Assembly (NCBI GenBank): GCA_015179125.1
Contig: WHVA01000521.1
Span: 1 to 64,000 of the forward strand
Direction of reading: 5' to 3'
Source: Gautieria morchelliformis
Taxonomy: Eukaryota; Basidiomycota; Agaricomycetes; Gomphales; Gomphaceae
DNA length: 64,000 nucleotides
A program made the translations under genes and the position numbers. The notes under the pieces are model-generated. The model saw only the letters and a list, made by a program, of their open reading frames with translations, had not been told where the DNA came from and searched no databases. Numbering within the stretch: position 1 is the stretch's first letter; every line of letters begins with the position of its first letter. This document shows positions 25,892 to 41,533 of this stretch, one piece after another.

Positions 25892-28800
25892 TCAAACGAA
25901 CTTACTTCGCCGAGTCGCACGTTTCTTAGCAGCTGCTTTCTTACTCTCAACCCTTTTTTCTAAAGCTTGATCTTCTTCTCCCTGCTCCTTGTGTTCTGTT
26001 AAGATCTGGGAAAGTTGTGAGCCACTTTGGGCAGGTTCAAGCTCGACCTTATTTACCGTTTCGAACTCTTTCAATTCCGAGTCAGGTTTGTTGGCTGACT
26101 TATTCGATCGCGCCTGGAGGCTATTCATTAGTGAAAGGTATTGCTGCCGGGAAAGGGTGTCACCTTAACCAGAATGTCATTGAATCGATTGAAGACAGTC
26201 TCTTCATGCAGTTTGTCTTGATAAAATGGTAGACCTTCGATGAGTTTCTTCATAGACCGTTCGGACTTGAAGGGCAGTAAGGACAAGCAAAATGATATGT
26301 CTCTCCACTGTCGTGGATCATCAGCCAGCCGGAATCGTTGACAGAGTTTTTCGACAATGTTTTCGGCTTGCTTCTCCTACATCCAAGATCTAGCATGAGG
26401 GCGACAGAAAATTGGCCGAAAGGATCGTTTTACCTTCTCGATGAAAGAGAATATATACTTCATCGTACTCTGGAATGTATCTTCGTCGACAGCATGCTCA
26501 CCCACGGAAAGGTGGCTGATTACTGTACTCTCCCCGTGTGAGTATGCGGGTCTGATGGATGAAGGAATGAACACCCACCGTCAGGTAAGTTGTTATATAT
26601 CGCGTTATCCTTGGTTGAAAGCTCAGTGAAGAATAGCTTTGCAAGGTCTGCGATTCTCGTCTCTGTGTCTTCAAGACACTTGGCCATCTCGCCGAGTTGA
26701 CCCTTCACCTTGATCATTCCGTTGAGGATCAGATGCGTGAGCACCATCAAGGTATTTTTCTTGACGATAATGTCATGATCAGAGAGCCCTTTGTACAACT
26801 CGTCACTGTTCTCGTCAAAGATATTGCTGAAGGAGACTGCAACATCTCCCAGGGCGATCACTATGTTGCTTCGAATATTGGGATCAGTGGATGTTTCCAG
26901 GATTTTGAATAGCAGACGATGGTGCTGGTCGCAGAATTGTGAGCTAACGCAGAGGAATTTGCTAAACGACAGTGCGGCTGTTGTTCGCAAAAGCTGATTC
27001 TAGCGTTGCAAGCGTGAATACTCGTCGTGATGAACAGGCGAATATTCCTCACCTTAAACTTATGAGGGCTGCCGCATATATGGACAATCATAGGACCAAA
27101 CAGGGCCAGCAGAGATTCTGGTCCATACAGCAACTCGGTCTCTCTCACCGCGGCAATGCGTTCTCCGACCTCGTCTTCTGCATTTCCGGCTACCTGATCG
27201 AGCTCTTCACCTTCTTTCTCTTTCGAACCTGGTTTTTGACGTCCAGGCCCCGTACCTTACAGAAGCGGCGTTATTGCGCCCCATCGAGATTTAACGAGAA
27301 AGCTCACTTTTCCGTGTGTCTTTCTCCTTTTCTTCCTTCTCTCGTTCCTCTTTTTGTCGTTTCCATTCCTTTTCAACAAACTCGAGGTATACGATATGCT
27401 TTATGGCAACGTGGCCAACAATGAAAGTTAGCTGGCTCAGGTTAAAGGCATCACCGGCATCGCCATGGAAAACCTGCGAGGCTTGTGAGTCTAACGAGGC
27501 TGCTGATGCTGCGGCTGATCGGTGCTCTTCTACGATGTCTTCGTCCATCGTATCTTGCTTGAAAAAAGCTTGAGGTGGGCTACCAAACGCCCGGCGCGTG
27601 AGGTTCTTAATTAACTCATTACACAGTTGATCTGGGTGCTCTCCAAGTAGGTATATCGTATTGATGGCTTGCTCAGCCATCCCGAACCTAGGCAAGAGGT
27701 AAGTAAGACAATCAATAGATTTGTAACCGGCTGCTGCACCAATCTCTGGTTCGACAAGGATGCTCAATTGCGTCTTGGAGTTTTCGAAAGATAGGATTAT
27801 CCATTGGCAGCCGAACAGATTTGTCCAGGAGGGAGCCTGTGACAACGTGAGACCTCTCTATTGATGGAATGAGGCGAACTGACCTTTGACATTTTTTACG
27901 CTGCCATTCAGCCGCTGAAGGGCAATGCATGTGTATCTTGCTAAGGTAAGGTCAGCCTATACCAGTTCAAAAATATCAATTAGCTCGTTCTCAGCGGATG
28001 ATGCTGCAATTGTTCACCTTGCCAAGGGGTCCAAGTCCAACCTTAAGAAGAATATCAACCCGTTCCGTGACAATGTGCCGTCGGGCGACAGCGAGCATTC
28101 CAAGAATTATAATGGCGCCTCGGCGTTGATTTCTTGGCAAAGGCTTATCCGAACCTATAATAGAATTACAGAGTGGACAATACAACAAGACGCAATGGGT
28201 CAGCTTACTATAGACTTGCCATAGCTTTGTGACGACATCAATGTGGATCTGTCCGTCATCCATCATTGCACGAATCAGCTCCTCCAACGAAGTAAGTTCT
28301 GCCAATGTGGCATCATATGTGAGTCTGTTAGGGTGGGGTTTGTAAACGACGCCGAATTACAGATCAACCGACGCACTGGATCATATTCTTCGCAATCCTA
28401 TTTACTTGCTGCTTGGGCTCCATGTCTGGCAACGGGTCAAAATAAAGACTGCGATAGCACTCAATCAATCTTGAACGAATGCCTTTCAACTCGTTGCCAT
28501 CTTCGTTGGTGGAGTTATTGTCTTTTGACCATATGAGATGAAGCATTTTCTTGATGCCAATCTGCAACTGCGCTTAGAAATCGCTTTAATGAAACAAAAA
28601 GATTGAACCTCAGCGTTTGCAAACTGGTACTCATGAGCTACCCGAAAGAATTCCATAGCTTCCAGAACTTCAGGCTTATTTTTTGAACCAAGAAGCTGTC
28701 CGAGGATTTCCATAGCACCTTCGATTTGTCGGATGAAATTGAGACCTTCGGCATAATATCGTTTCCTTAATTTAAGATGAAGGATATGATTGCTTTCGAG

Positions 28801-31138
28801 CGCAGCCAGGGCTGCCTGTTCGTTTGTGAGCGCTGAAAGGTCGAGAGCATCAGATTTTCGTGCTTTGTTTTTCTTCTTTGCCTTCTTTTCTTTTTTGACA
28901 GAGGATTTCGTATTGCCAGGTGGTTTTGGGACTGCAGATCGCCGGGCTGGCGTAGTCACTGTCGACGCAGCGGTGGCGCTGCTGTTTCGAGAACGCGACG
29001 AACGCACGCTCTTGGCATGGGTTTCGGGATCGGCCATCTCTGCGTCGTCGAAATCTGGGACTTCGTCATCCATGACATCTTCCATTGTATCCAAACTTCC
29101 GTCATCAACGCTCATTTCATCCCCACTTTCGCTGACGCCAGGAGTCATCACGCTCTTAGAACGGGCACGAGACCTATAACCTCTAGTGAATACATGCAAG
29201 GATGATCAAGAACAAAGGCACTGACCGTACGCGTGGCGTGCGCGCGGGCGTAGCTTTGGGCGTGGCGTTGGAAGGAGAGCCTGTCACGGTTTCGGTATCA
29301 TCTGAATGGTCTGCCTCGTCGTCGTCGTCTTCATCATCTTCATCGCTCCCTTCACCCTCCCCTTCACCGTCTTTCTCTACAGCTGGCCTCTCCATTTCCT
29401 TTGTTTCGACCTGTTCTAATTCGGCACTGGCAGTTTTGTATCTGTCTTCCCATTCCTCGATTCGCAGGAGCCCACCATGCATGAGCCCATACGGATGGGT
29501 TAGGATTAGTTTGGTGAGAAGGGCAATGGCATATCGTCGGACAGATGATGCCTTATCTTCCAGTGCACCTATTGTCAACTCCGTCGACTGCAATCGTTGT
29601 TTAGGAAATTTGACAGGAAGACTGAGGAATCACAAAAGTTAGTACAGGTATTTGATACAGAAGACGTACGCAACTCGCAAAGGCGGCTGAGTGTGTTAAT
29701 GACTTTAGCGCGAACGTAGCTGCTGAGGTCCAAAAATCGTTCAGTTAAAAGCTCAAACAGGTTATTGATCTTCTTTTCGCGTGATTCCTGGTCCCCTTCG
29801 TCTGAGTGAGCGATTTCCCGTATGAGCATTCCGATTATTTCAACTAATGCCATGCGCATGGGATAAGACTGCAGCAATGTCGTTAGATAGATGACACGAG
29901 AGATAGCTATCGACCTACCTCGCTGTCAAGATGGCAGAGCAATAGACTGATTTGCTTGAGTACAATTCGAGGAGACAACTCCGCGAAACGGATAAGGAAA
30001 CGAGAGAAGGACCTTGAGCCTTTGGTATCTTGCCCATTGAACTGTTTCCCCGCAATTTCTCTGAGAAGTGTCAAGGTTACTAAGAATAGTGGATAATACC
30101 GACAAATATCTACCTAAGAATTTCTTCTGCTAATTGCGAGTGGTCGAACTCCTTCGCAAGTACCGTAAGTGCCTCTGCCATGGGCTCGGATAGGTGCTCG
30201 AAGTACTGCAAACATTGCATAATTGAAATTTGCGCCCCGAACCCATGGCCGTTGTGTTTCACCGCGAGACAAATAACTTTGTACACGCCAAGTCTGATGT
30301 CGTTGCTCTTCATGTATGTTTCTGATTCGGTTATATAATATGCAGGTCGGGTTACACAACTAGACATTCATTGGTTAGCATTAATTTCCGATACTGCAAA
30401 GATATCAGTGACACTCACTTTATGAAGGCATCTCTTTCTGCACTGGTGGTCCAAATCCTATGTGTCTTCAATCTCAGAACCTTTGAGATCAAGGCCAACG
30501 TTGTAGGTATATGATTTTCCCATGCCCAGGCTGCCCCAATGTCCGTAACGCCTGCGGCTTTCTTCTTGCTTGTTCCCTTTCCCCCTCGTTTTGCCTTGGG
30601 AGCAGGCGAGGCAGGACCATGTGCTTGTCCGACTTTATCTGCTGCTAGAACAAACCAGTGCATGAGAAACGAGTAGTGTTCGAGCGGCCTCTTGTGTTCT
30701 GTGAGGGTTGTCAGATCGACGTCAGGCGAGTCGAGGGTACGCTGTGCCGCGTCTACTTCAGCCTGGAGACCGGAAGTGATGGAATCGAAAAGTTTGCTCA
30801 TAGCCGCAGGTTGAAGCTCATCTACACCTCTTCAATAACAATATCGTGTCAGTACAAGGGATTGAATCGAAGACGTTCAGGAGACGCGCTTTAGCAGGCT
30901 ACGGTAAACGTCAAAAACAGTTTCATCTGTGATAGCGTCTGAAGATTGGGCGGTGGCCTCGATTGCACCTGTATTAATCCTTAGTATTGGCGTGCAAGCA
31001 TGACAGTGTAAACGCACCGTCAAGTAAATCAACAATGCTGGCTTGATCCATGGACCCCACATCATGGGCGTTGGGGATCTGATATTGCGACACATCTTGC
31101 TGGAGTGTCTGGCATTCTTCCTGAAGGTTGAATGTCAT
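25892..31138 (-). CDS. condensin complex subunit 1 (Cnd1/Ycs4/CAP-D2)
   Basis: HEAT-repeat subunit of condensin I, which compacts mitotic chromosomes. The gene has more than ten exons; clear ones are 31018-31138, 30419-30821, about 29225-29620, 28570-29190 and 26520-26990. Start MTFNLQEECQTLQQDV; N-terminal VMSKL-like motif AAMSKLFDSITSGLQAEVD; HEAT segments such as VRAKVINTLSRL and SSVRRYAIALLTKLI; an acidic linker (DEDDEDDDDEADHSDD); a lysine-rich region (KKEKKAKKKNKARK); NQRRGAIIILGMLA; and the C-terminal Cnd1 domain PNIRSNIVIALGDVAVSFSN with IVKKNTLMVLTHLILNGMIK. The donor of the second intron (near 30890) is not obvious, and the C-terminus may include one more short exon left of 25892. 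It is divergent from RPB10, with 176 bp between the start codons. Confidence 0.9.
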
Positions 31139-31314
31139 GGTAAGGGAGAGTGGAAGTTCGAACGCGACCAACGCGACGCGCGAAACAAACGTGACACCAC
31201 GTGACCAATATTTTTACACCCCGATCACTGCTGACACCTTGTACCCCAAGTCATCGAACGCGCCGCAACCTGTATCAAGGTGAGGCCGGATTATCATCAA
31301 CCGCCACTCAAAAG

Positions 31315-31710
<396 letters not shown>

Positions 31711-31868
31711 CAAGATGCAGCGTTGCCGTTGCCTGGCTTGCTTTCACTTCATAAATACACCCAACTGTGAGTACGGTGCTGAACTTCGCCTCGGATAGGT
31801 TTTGAATGTTTGCAGAATATGGGAAGCCGTGTAGTACGAAGTAATAGAATATCTATATTTTAAAATTA

Positions 31869-32555
<687 letters not shown>

Positions 32556-32659
32556 GGATAGTGACAGATGTGGTGGAAAGGTGTGATGTGAGATGGTCGT
32601 GGTTCAAGAGAGAGGCACATCGAGTCGACGCGAATATTTGTTTGACTCCATCACGTGGT

Positions 32660-32689
32660 GTCACGTGACTCAGACGCAAACCTTATTCT
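32660..32689 (-). promoter_or_regulatory. histone H3 copy A promoter motifs
   Basis: On the minus strand AGAATAAGGTTT is followed by TCACGTGAC, and then by a second CACGTG within ACCACGTGATGG. The pair is identical to that of H3 copy B and is shared with the H2A/H2B promoter. It also lies only about 90 bp upstream of the SNF1 start codon, so it may influence both genes. Confidence 0.6.
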
Positions 32690-32775
32690 ACTTTCCTTGC
32701 CGAGTGGGTCCATGTGGTCGATCATTGAGTTGTGCCGGAGTTTCTGCCGATTCGTATTCCACACCTAAACGGACA

Positions 32776-35063
<2,288 letters not shown>

Positions 35064-35325
35064 AAATAGAGCCTGTCTATTATATATCCTCATTCCGTAC
35101 CCTTGTGGTGCTGTAGCGTCATTTCCTATCTATATATCTCAACGTCCTTAGGCAATGTACTTATTCTTCCATTAGAATTTAAAATGGCTTTCCTAACACC
35201 AACATAATCGAAGACGTCCTTGGTGACCTTGGTGTTATTGCGCAGCGCTCGAGTTGATTAGTTGAGATCGACCCATATCTTATCAGATAAACCTACTTTA
35301 GCCCCTCGCCGCTCGAAATTCGACC

Positions 35326-36496
35326 ATGGATCCTTTGCCTGCCAAAACGCTGGCTGCGGCAACAGGAGCAGCCATGACAGCTCTCACCAGTAAGCTATTG
35401 TCCAATAGCTTTATCTTTCCCTGTAACGTTGACACAAACATAGTGACACCTTTCGACGTGGTCAAGACACGGTTGCAGACCCAACCGCCACCGCCGCTTT
35501 TTCCTCGACCACCACCTCAGACGTGCTGTTTGCCTTCTCATGTACCTTGCGTAAGAAATATGTCCTCTCTTGCTTACGCACCGCACCCGGAGGAGCTGGT
35601 CTGCGTCTGGGACCATGGCACCCTAAGAGCCGAGCGGTAACAGGATTCGGAGACGCGCTTCGGAAAGTTTGGAGGGCGGAGGGTGTAAGAGGGCTCTGGA
35701 AGGGAGCTGGAACCACACTGTGTGCCCTAATTTGACGGTCTCGTTCTCTGTTCCCATCTGACGTCATGTCAGTGTCCTTGGTGTTCCCTCATCAACGTGC
35801 TACATGCTAACATATGATCATTTTGTTCATGTTCTCATACCCCACATTTCACCTTCACCTGCAGCAACGCCCCTTATATCCGGTATCCTTGCCCGTACGG
35901 TTATAACATCCTTAATCTCCCCGTTGGAACTTTTACGGACAAACCTACAATCAACACCCCCATCACCAGAAAATCCACATACTTTACCCTCCGTTATCTC
36001 TAATATTCGCTCTCTTGTACGCTCACAAGGTGTACTTTCGCTGTGGCGCGGCCTTGGACCATCTTTATGGCGTGACGTTCCGTTTAGTGGCTTGTATTGG
36101 GCGGGATACGAGACATGTAAGCCCATGTTCGAGCGAAGAGGAAACAAGGGGGCGCAGGTAGCATTCGCCAGCGGCTCCATCAGTGGGACAGCAGCAGCAT
36201 TGCTCACTTCTCCATTCGATGTCCTAAAACACGACGGCAAGCCCTCTTGATGTCCGCTCGCACACAGCAGGGTCGTTATACTTCTTCCCTGTACCTTCTC
36301 CTACACATCATTCGTACCGAGGGCGTTTCTGCGTCGTTTGCAGGACTGACCCCACGGATGGCAAAGATTGCACCCGCTTGCGGCATTATGATTGCGTGTT
36401 ATGAAGTGAGTCATCTATCGTCTTGCAAAGCTCCAACAACACTCATGTGCCATTCAGGGGGTCGGTACATTGCTGACGAAGGACAAGCAAGACTAG
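35326..36496 (+). CDS. mitochondrial carrier, Mtm1/SLC25A39-40-like, with an apparent frameshift
   Basis: Inner-membrane solute carrier. Exons 35326-35389, 35444-35550, 35628-35719, 35773 to about 36405, and 36458-36496. The three carrier signatures are present: TPFDVVKTRLQTQ, SPLELLRTNLQS and SPFDVLK, each at the end of an odd-numbered helix, with GLWKGAGTTL, SLWRGLGPSLWRDVPFSGLY and SASFAGLTPRMAKIAP in the matrix loops. The proline- and cysteine-rich first loop with TCC resembles Mtm1/SLC25A39, linked to mitochondrial glutathione and manganese or iron handling; that assignment is tentative. Right after SPFDVLK the frame shifts: the next residues (TRRQ onward) are encoded one frame over, as if one A were missing from the A-run at about 36224-36227. 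This is either a sequence error or a real disabling mutation. Confidence 0.8.
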
Positions 36497-37416
36497 GATT
36501 CACAGGAAATAGAGATAGTAGAGCACCTCGTATTCATCCTCACATGTTGGAACAACCTGGTGTGTGCATCAGTGGCAAGCTGGTTATCACGGTACGTATC
36601 CATCCTATTAATAATCTATGCCATCGGCGCCGAGTCCATCTTGTGCAGTAACTGGCAGAAAGGAAACAGAACTAGTTACACGACCGTTCTCGGGAATATA
36701 CGGCAAAAAGGAGACATATATGTTTATAGTCCAAATCAGAGGATGTACTGCTCAGCTAATATGATCTTCGGGATGTCGATCTCAGGGCCCTCGAAGACTA
36801 GTTGGACTACATCGGGCAGCTGGTATGAACGTTCTGTCTATCTCAAACGGTTCTTTACCAATACGGCCGCAGGTGCTTAACTTCCTGCGATCAAGCTGTA
36901 TTGAAAAACTTAGTCCGGCCGGTGAGATCATCATTTTCAGACCGCGAATGGCCTCCGAAACAAATACGATGCAACTCAGATGAGCGAGCTTCATTCACGG
37001 AATCTTATGCATCGCTGCCCATTAATTGATTTGTCTCAGCAAGCGCTGAGTGACAGCGTATAGAATGCTCTCACCTGTCAGGGTCACCTTTACGCGCCAT
37101 GGGATTTTCCCGCCGCAAACTGAGTCCCTGGGAGGTGGTCAACTATAAGGCCGTACATCCTGTAACGGACTACTTGACGAAGACGGTTGCGTTAGAAAGG
37201 CTATGCTTTGACTCATACTAATAGTTGGCAATGCATAGATGGTTAGACATCATACATGTCGGCAAGATAGCTCGATACATGTGTACTTTTAAAAGTGAGT
37301 GGAGAGGAGGACCAGAGTCTAAAGGAGCACGCTCATAGTCTTCTGTCATCGTCTCAATATTCTCAAGTGTATCTTACTGTATCGGGTCTCGTATGACGCC
37401 GAACCAGGCGGCCGTG
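36497..37416. other. intergenic, no gene recognised
   Basis: I see no coding signal or repeat in this 0.9-kb stretch between the carrier and the right H3 arm. Short frames at 36560-36880 have no domain. Confidence 0.4.
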
Positions 37417-37429
37417 CGGCAAGGAAAGT

Positions 37430-37459
37430 AGAATAAGGTTTGCGTCTGAGTCACGTGAC
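37430..37459 (+). promoter_or_regulatory. histone H3 copy B promoter motifs
   Basis: AGAATAAGGTTT at 37430-37441 and TCACGTGAC at 37451-37459, followed by ACCACGTGATGG, lie about 105-135 bp upstream of the H3 ATG. They are shared with H3 copy A and with the H2A/H2B promoter. Confidence 0.6.
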
Positions 37460-37563
37460 ACCACGTGATGGAGTCAAACAAATATTCGCGTCGACTCGAT
37501 GTGCCTCTCTCTTGAACCACGACCATCTCACATCACACCTTTCCACCACATCTGTCACTATCC

Positions 37564-38385
<822 letters not shown>

Positions 38386-38493
38386 TAGGTTTCGCTTGTT
38401 GCCGTTACTGTTTGTGGAAATGTTCCAGTCTGCCTTGCTGATCGATGCAAGCACGAAGTCTTTCCTCTCGTGTGTCCTCAATTCGAATGCATA

Positions 38494-40360
38494 ATGACGT
38501 CGTCTTACTATACACCACCAGTCTATCTGCACACCTCTACGTTCCAGTACGTCCAACACCACGTGCTATGGGTTAACGCAGGTTCACTCGTCTGTACTTA
38601 GGTCTCCTCATATCAAATTGACCATTCGAAGCCCAAGTGTAGAGTGCGTAACAGCACTATCAGTAAATCATCCCCTAGTTCTGACTCGGCGCTCAAGGCA
38701 TGTCGAGGATCCCAAGTTCCTTGGGCAATCGATTCCGGTGTTCAACGGGAAACACAAGTATGTCTATGCACCAGATCTTGACTAACGGAGAGTTGCATGC
38801 ATGTTTGTAGCGTGGAAGGCACCGTGATTACTAGCATTCCAGCTGTGATTTCCACGGTGCATCAGCTCGAGATATCGGTGTGTTCGAGCATCGTCTCTGC
38901 TCGCCGTCAAACACTAACGGCTTTGGGCGGTTCAGATAGAAGGTGCCTTTTTCTGGATAGGCCCCCAGAAGGAGGAGCCCCAGACCTTACCGCTCACATC
39001 TCCTCGTCCCAAGAGAATTAAACATGTGTTTCTTTCCTCTACTGTCACCATCCCCCTCACGCCTTATCCACTCGACTCTCCTTTGAAGCCTTTGACGCCT
39101 TTGACGCCTTTGAAGACTTCGATGTCCATTAGGTCTGTTCTTCAGGAAGGTATTCGAAATACCTTTTCTCGGAGAACGACATACCGCGCAAGCCGACGGA
39201 CGGCACAACCCCCCCCAAAGGCTAATGCTGAAGGAACATATACTGCTCCTGACTCTGCAGAGGCCCTCCACAGCTTTAATTTCCCGCTCCCCGTAATCAA
39301 CGACCACGAGATCCCTAGTACCATCTCTGTCTCTCGCTTGTGCTCAGGTGGTATCCGCGGGCGCTGGTACGCCGAAGGAGCACAGATTGCATATAAACTG
39401 ACTGCGCAGGTATATCCTCTTCCCGTGGGCGAGGAAGACACTAGGACCTTCGAGGAACAGTGTGTATACCTATTATTATTTTGGGAAGTCATATGTTGAG
39501 CTACCTACCGTCCACAGATTGGAGGCTCCGCTATTCATCGAATCCAGTGGAATCGTAGAAGAGTTGAAATTTCGACATTCGTGGTCCCATACCCGATTAG
39601 TATGCCTCAAGAACCTTCCCTTCACATGCATGGTATATTTATACATCAGCTCACCCCGCATATCACATTTCATGCGCTGTTTATAGCTTGCACTTCCTGA
39701 ACGTACCTCTTACTCACGCAGTGATACGATAACGTTCTACGTCTTCTTCACGACCTCTCCCAAATCCGAGGCTCTTGTTCGTAGAATCATCCGGCGCGCC
39801 ACTGTCCGTGTCTCCCTCATTCGTCAACTTCGGTTGGATCCGGGACTAGCAATCTCTGGGCTACTCCCACACATTCGATACGCCTACGAGGACCAGGAGA
39901 CTACACAATGGGAACAGTCAGGTAGTCCATTTAGGCACACTGAAACAAGGACGCCTAAGATATTCGACTGGCAGAAGAAACCAAGCCATGCAGTGCGGAC
40001 AGACGATAGAGGCACTGTTTCGGGAGTAACAGCCAGCGGTCCTTTGCTGCAGAATAAGCCGTTGCCCGCTCTGCCAAATGAATCAAGCAGCATGTACGAG
40101 GACGTTATATGCTCCGCAACATCAGAAGGGTTCCCAAAACGCGTTGCCAACAAAGATCCTTATTTGTCGTTTGAGACAAGCTCAGGTCCAGATGGTGTTT
40201 TCAAAGGACATTTGCGCCTGTCGAACGAGTTATCGAACACGATTGACTGGCCTGGCTTATCACTTTCAGTGCGTGATACTCCCTCGAGTTTATATTGACT
40301 CCATACCGACGACAGTACCTGCGGTTAACAGTATTTCGTGGAAGCAAGCGTACTGTTTGA
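38494..40360 (+). CDS. arrestin-like protein
   Basis: Probable arrestin-related (alpha-arrestin-type) protein. Clear exons: 38494-38546, 38602-38757, 38811-38877, 38936 to about 39459, about 39722-40268, and 40316-40360. Start MTSSYYTPPVYLH. Arrestin-type strands: PHIKLTIRSPSVECVTAL, FLGQSIPVFNGKHK, VISTVHQLEISIEGAFFWIG, the proline/threonine-rich loop LKPLTPLTPLKTS, FNFPLPVINDHEIPSTISVS, GGIRGRWYAEGAQIAYKLTA, then TITFYVFFTTSPKSEALVRR. Such proteins usually act as adaptors for membrane-protein ubiquitination or sorting (inference). The exon from about 39466 or 39518 to 39630 is ambiguous: LEAPLFIE is in one frame and FVVPYPISMPQEPSLHMH in the next, and the following junction does not fit the second frame. 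A small frameshift or a missed intron is possible. Confidence 0.66.
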
Positions 40361-40843
40361 AAACGAGCTTGTACGAGCACGCCATGTGGTGCGCTTGGCA
40401 GAAGCATACATTTAGGGCCGATCCAAGGGGACCACACATGCTTTGCAACAAGTACGGGCAGAGAGATTCTGTAATACCACGGGGCAGGGGTCCGTTAACC
40501 ATCAGCCGTGCTCTAAATGTCCGTTCCCCCGAAACGCTCCTAGTACTAGTAATGTAGGCGACAGGTTCTCTTCTCTATGCAATCGCTGATTTAGATGCTT
40601 TCCCCATAACCGCGCATATCTTGAATGCCGGCTGCATCCTCAAATCTACAGATGTAATAGTATAAACCCAGGGAAAATATACTTATACTGGCAATACGTA
40701 CGGAACGTGCTGTATGAGTTTGCTAAGAAGTTGACATGAGAGCATGAGAGTGAGGTTTCTTATGATTTTGTCTGTTCCAAAGACGAGTGTGTAAGGTAAT
40801 AGTTATATAGGAAGGCGGAGAAACCCACGTCTAGGACTGTTCT
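40361..40843. other. intergenic between convergent genes
   Basis: I see only the expected 3' UTRs of the arrestin-like gene and of the membrane protein; no gene or repeat. Confidence 0.5.
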
Positions 40844-41494
40844 TCATCTAGGTCGTCTTTTACCCGGCTGGGCACTTGTATCCTCACGAGTGCCAACAAG
40901 CAGCAGTCTGCCCCCTTCAATAAGCAGCTTGCCACCCAATCCAACCACCATACCGAATATGCATGCGGTTCCACAGAACAAATACACAGGATAGAAAAAT
41001 TGCACAAGCCCTGTCACGGTCCTTGAGGGCAAGATAACCAATGCTTTAAACAGTATGTTCGCCGCAAGAAATAGAGGCGCAAGGACAGCGAGAAACAGGG
41101 AGAGTCCCGCGATGAATGGTCGCAAGAGAGAGTAGGACACGGAGGATGAGAAGCGAAAGAGGGTCGAGACCGCAGGAATGTATGGATAGAGGGCGGTCAG
41201 TGGGGACGTCCTCGCCTCCACTGAATCATTTGGTTCCTTGTCTGTGGAGGGTTGGCTTGCAAAGAAGAAAAATGCCGGCAGAAGAAGGGCGATTAATGCG
41301 AAAAGGAGGGCTAAGTACATCGACTCTGAACGGAGGAAGATTGATGTCCGAGCTGCTAGTTCGGGTGTGTCATTACTGCCATCACTGAGGATGGGTGTAT
41401 CATTACTGCCATCGCTGAGAACGGGGGAAGCATCACTGCTAACACTGTAGCCACTTTGGGCATCGCTGTAGTTTTCAGAGTCTTCGCTCGACAT
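40844..41494 (-). CDS. predicted membrane protein, family not recognised
   Basis: Single open exon of 216 residues. The first 50 residues are acidic and serine-rich, with the octapeptide SDGSNDTP twice in tandem. Hydrophobic segments follow: YLALLFALIALLLPAFFFFA (about residues 60-80), LSLFLAVLAPLFLAANILF (about 130-150) and YPVYLFCGTACIFGMVVGLG (about 168-190), so three membrane spans are likely. The C-terminus is basic (QPGKRRPR). I do not know the family. Its start codon is only 39 bp from that of the divergent small gene at 41534, so the two share a tiny promoter or have overlapping transcripts. Confidence 0.7.
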   Translation of the reverse strand: MSSEDSENYSDAQSGYSVSSDASPVLSDGSNDTPILSDGSNDTPELAARTSIFLRSESMYLALLFALIALLLPAFFFFASQPSTDKEPNDSVEARTSPLTALYPYIPAVSTLFRFSSSVSYSLLRPFIAGLSLFLAVLAPLFLAANILFKALVILPSRTVTGLVQFFYPVYLFCGTACIFGMVVGLGGKLLIEGGRLLLVGTREDTSAQPGKRRPR

Positions 41495-41533
41495 GGCAGG
41501 ATGTGAAGTCGTTTCAATAGTTCGAACCCCGCC

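Noticed and set aside
29202..29642. Plus-strand serine-rich open frame of 146 codons
   Set aside because: It is the antisense of the acidic linker of condensin CND1.
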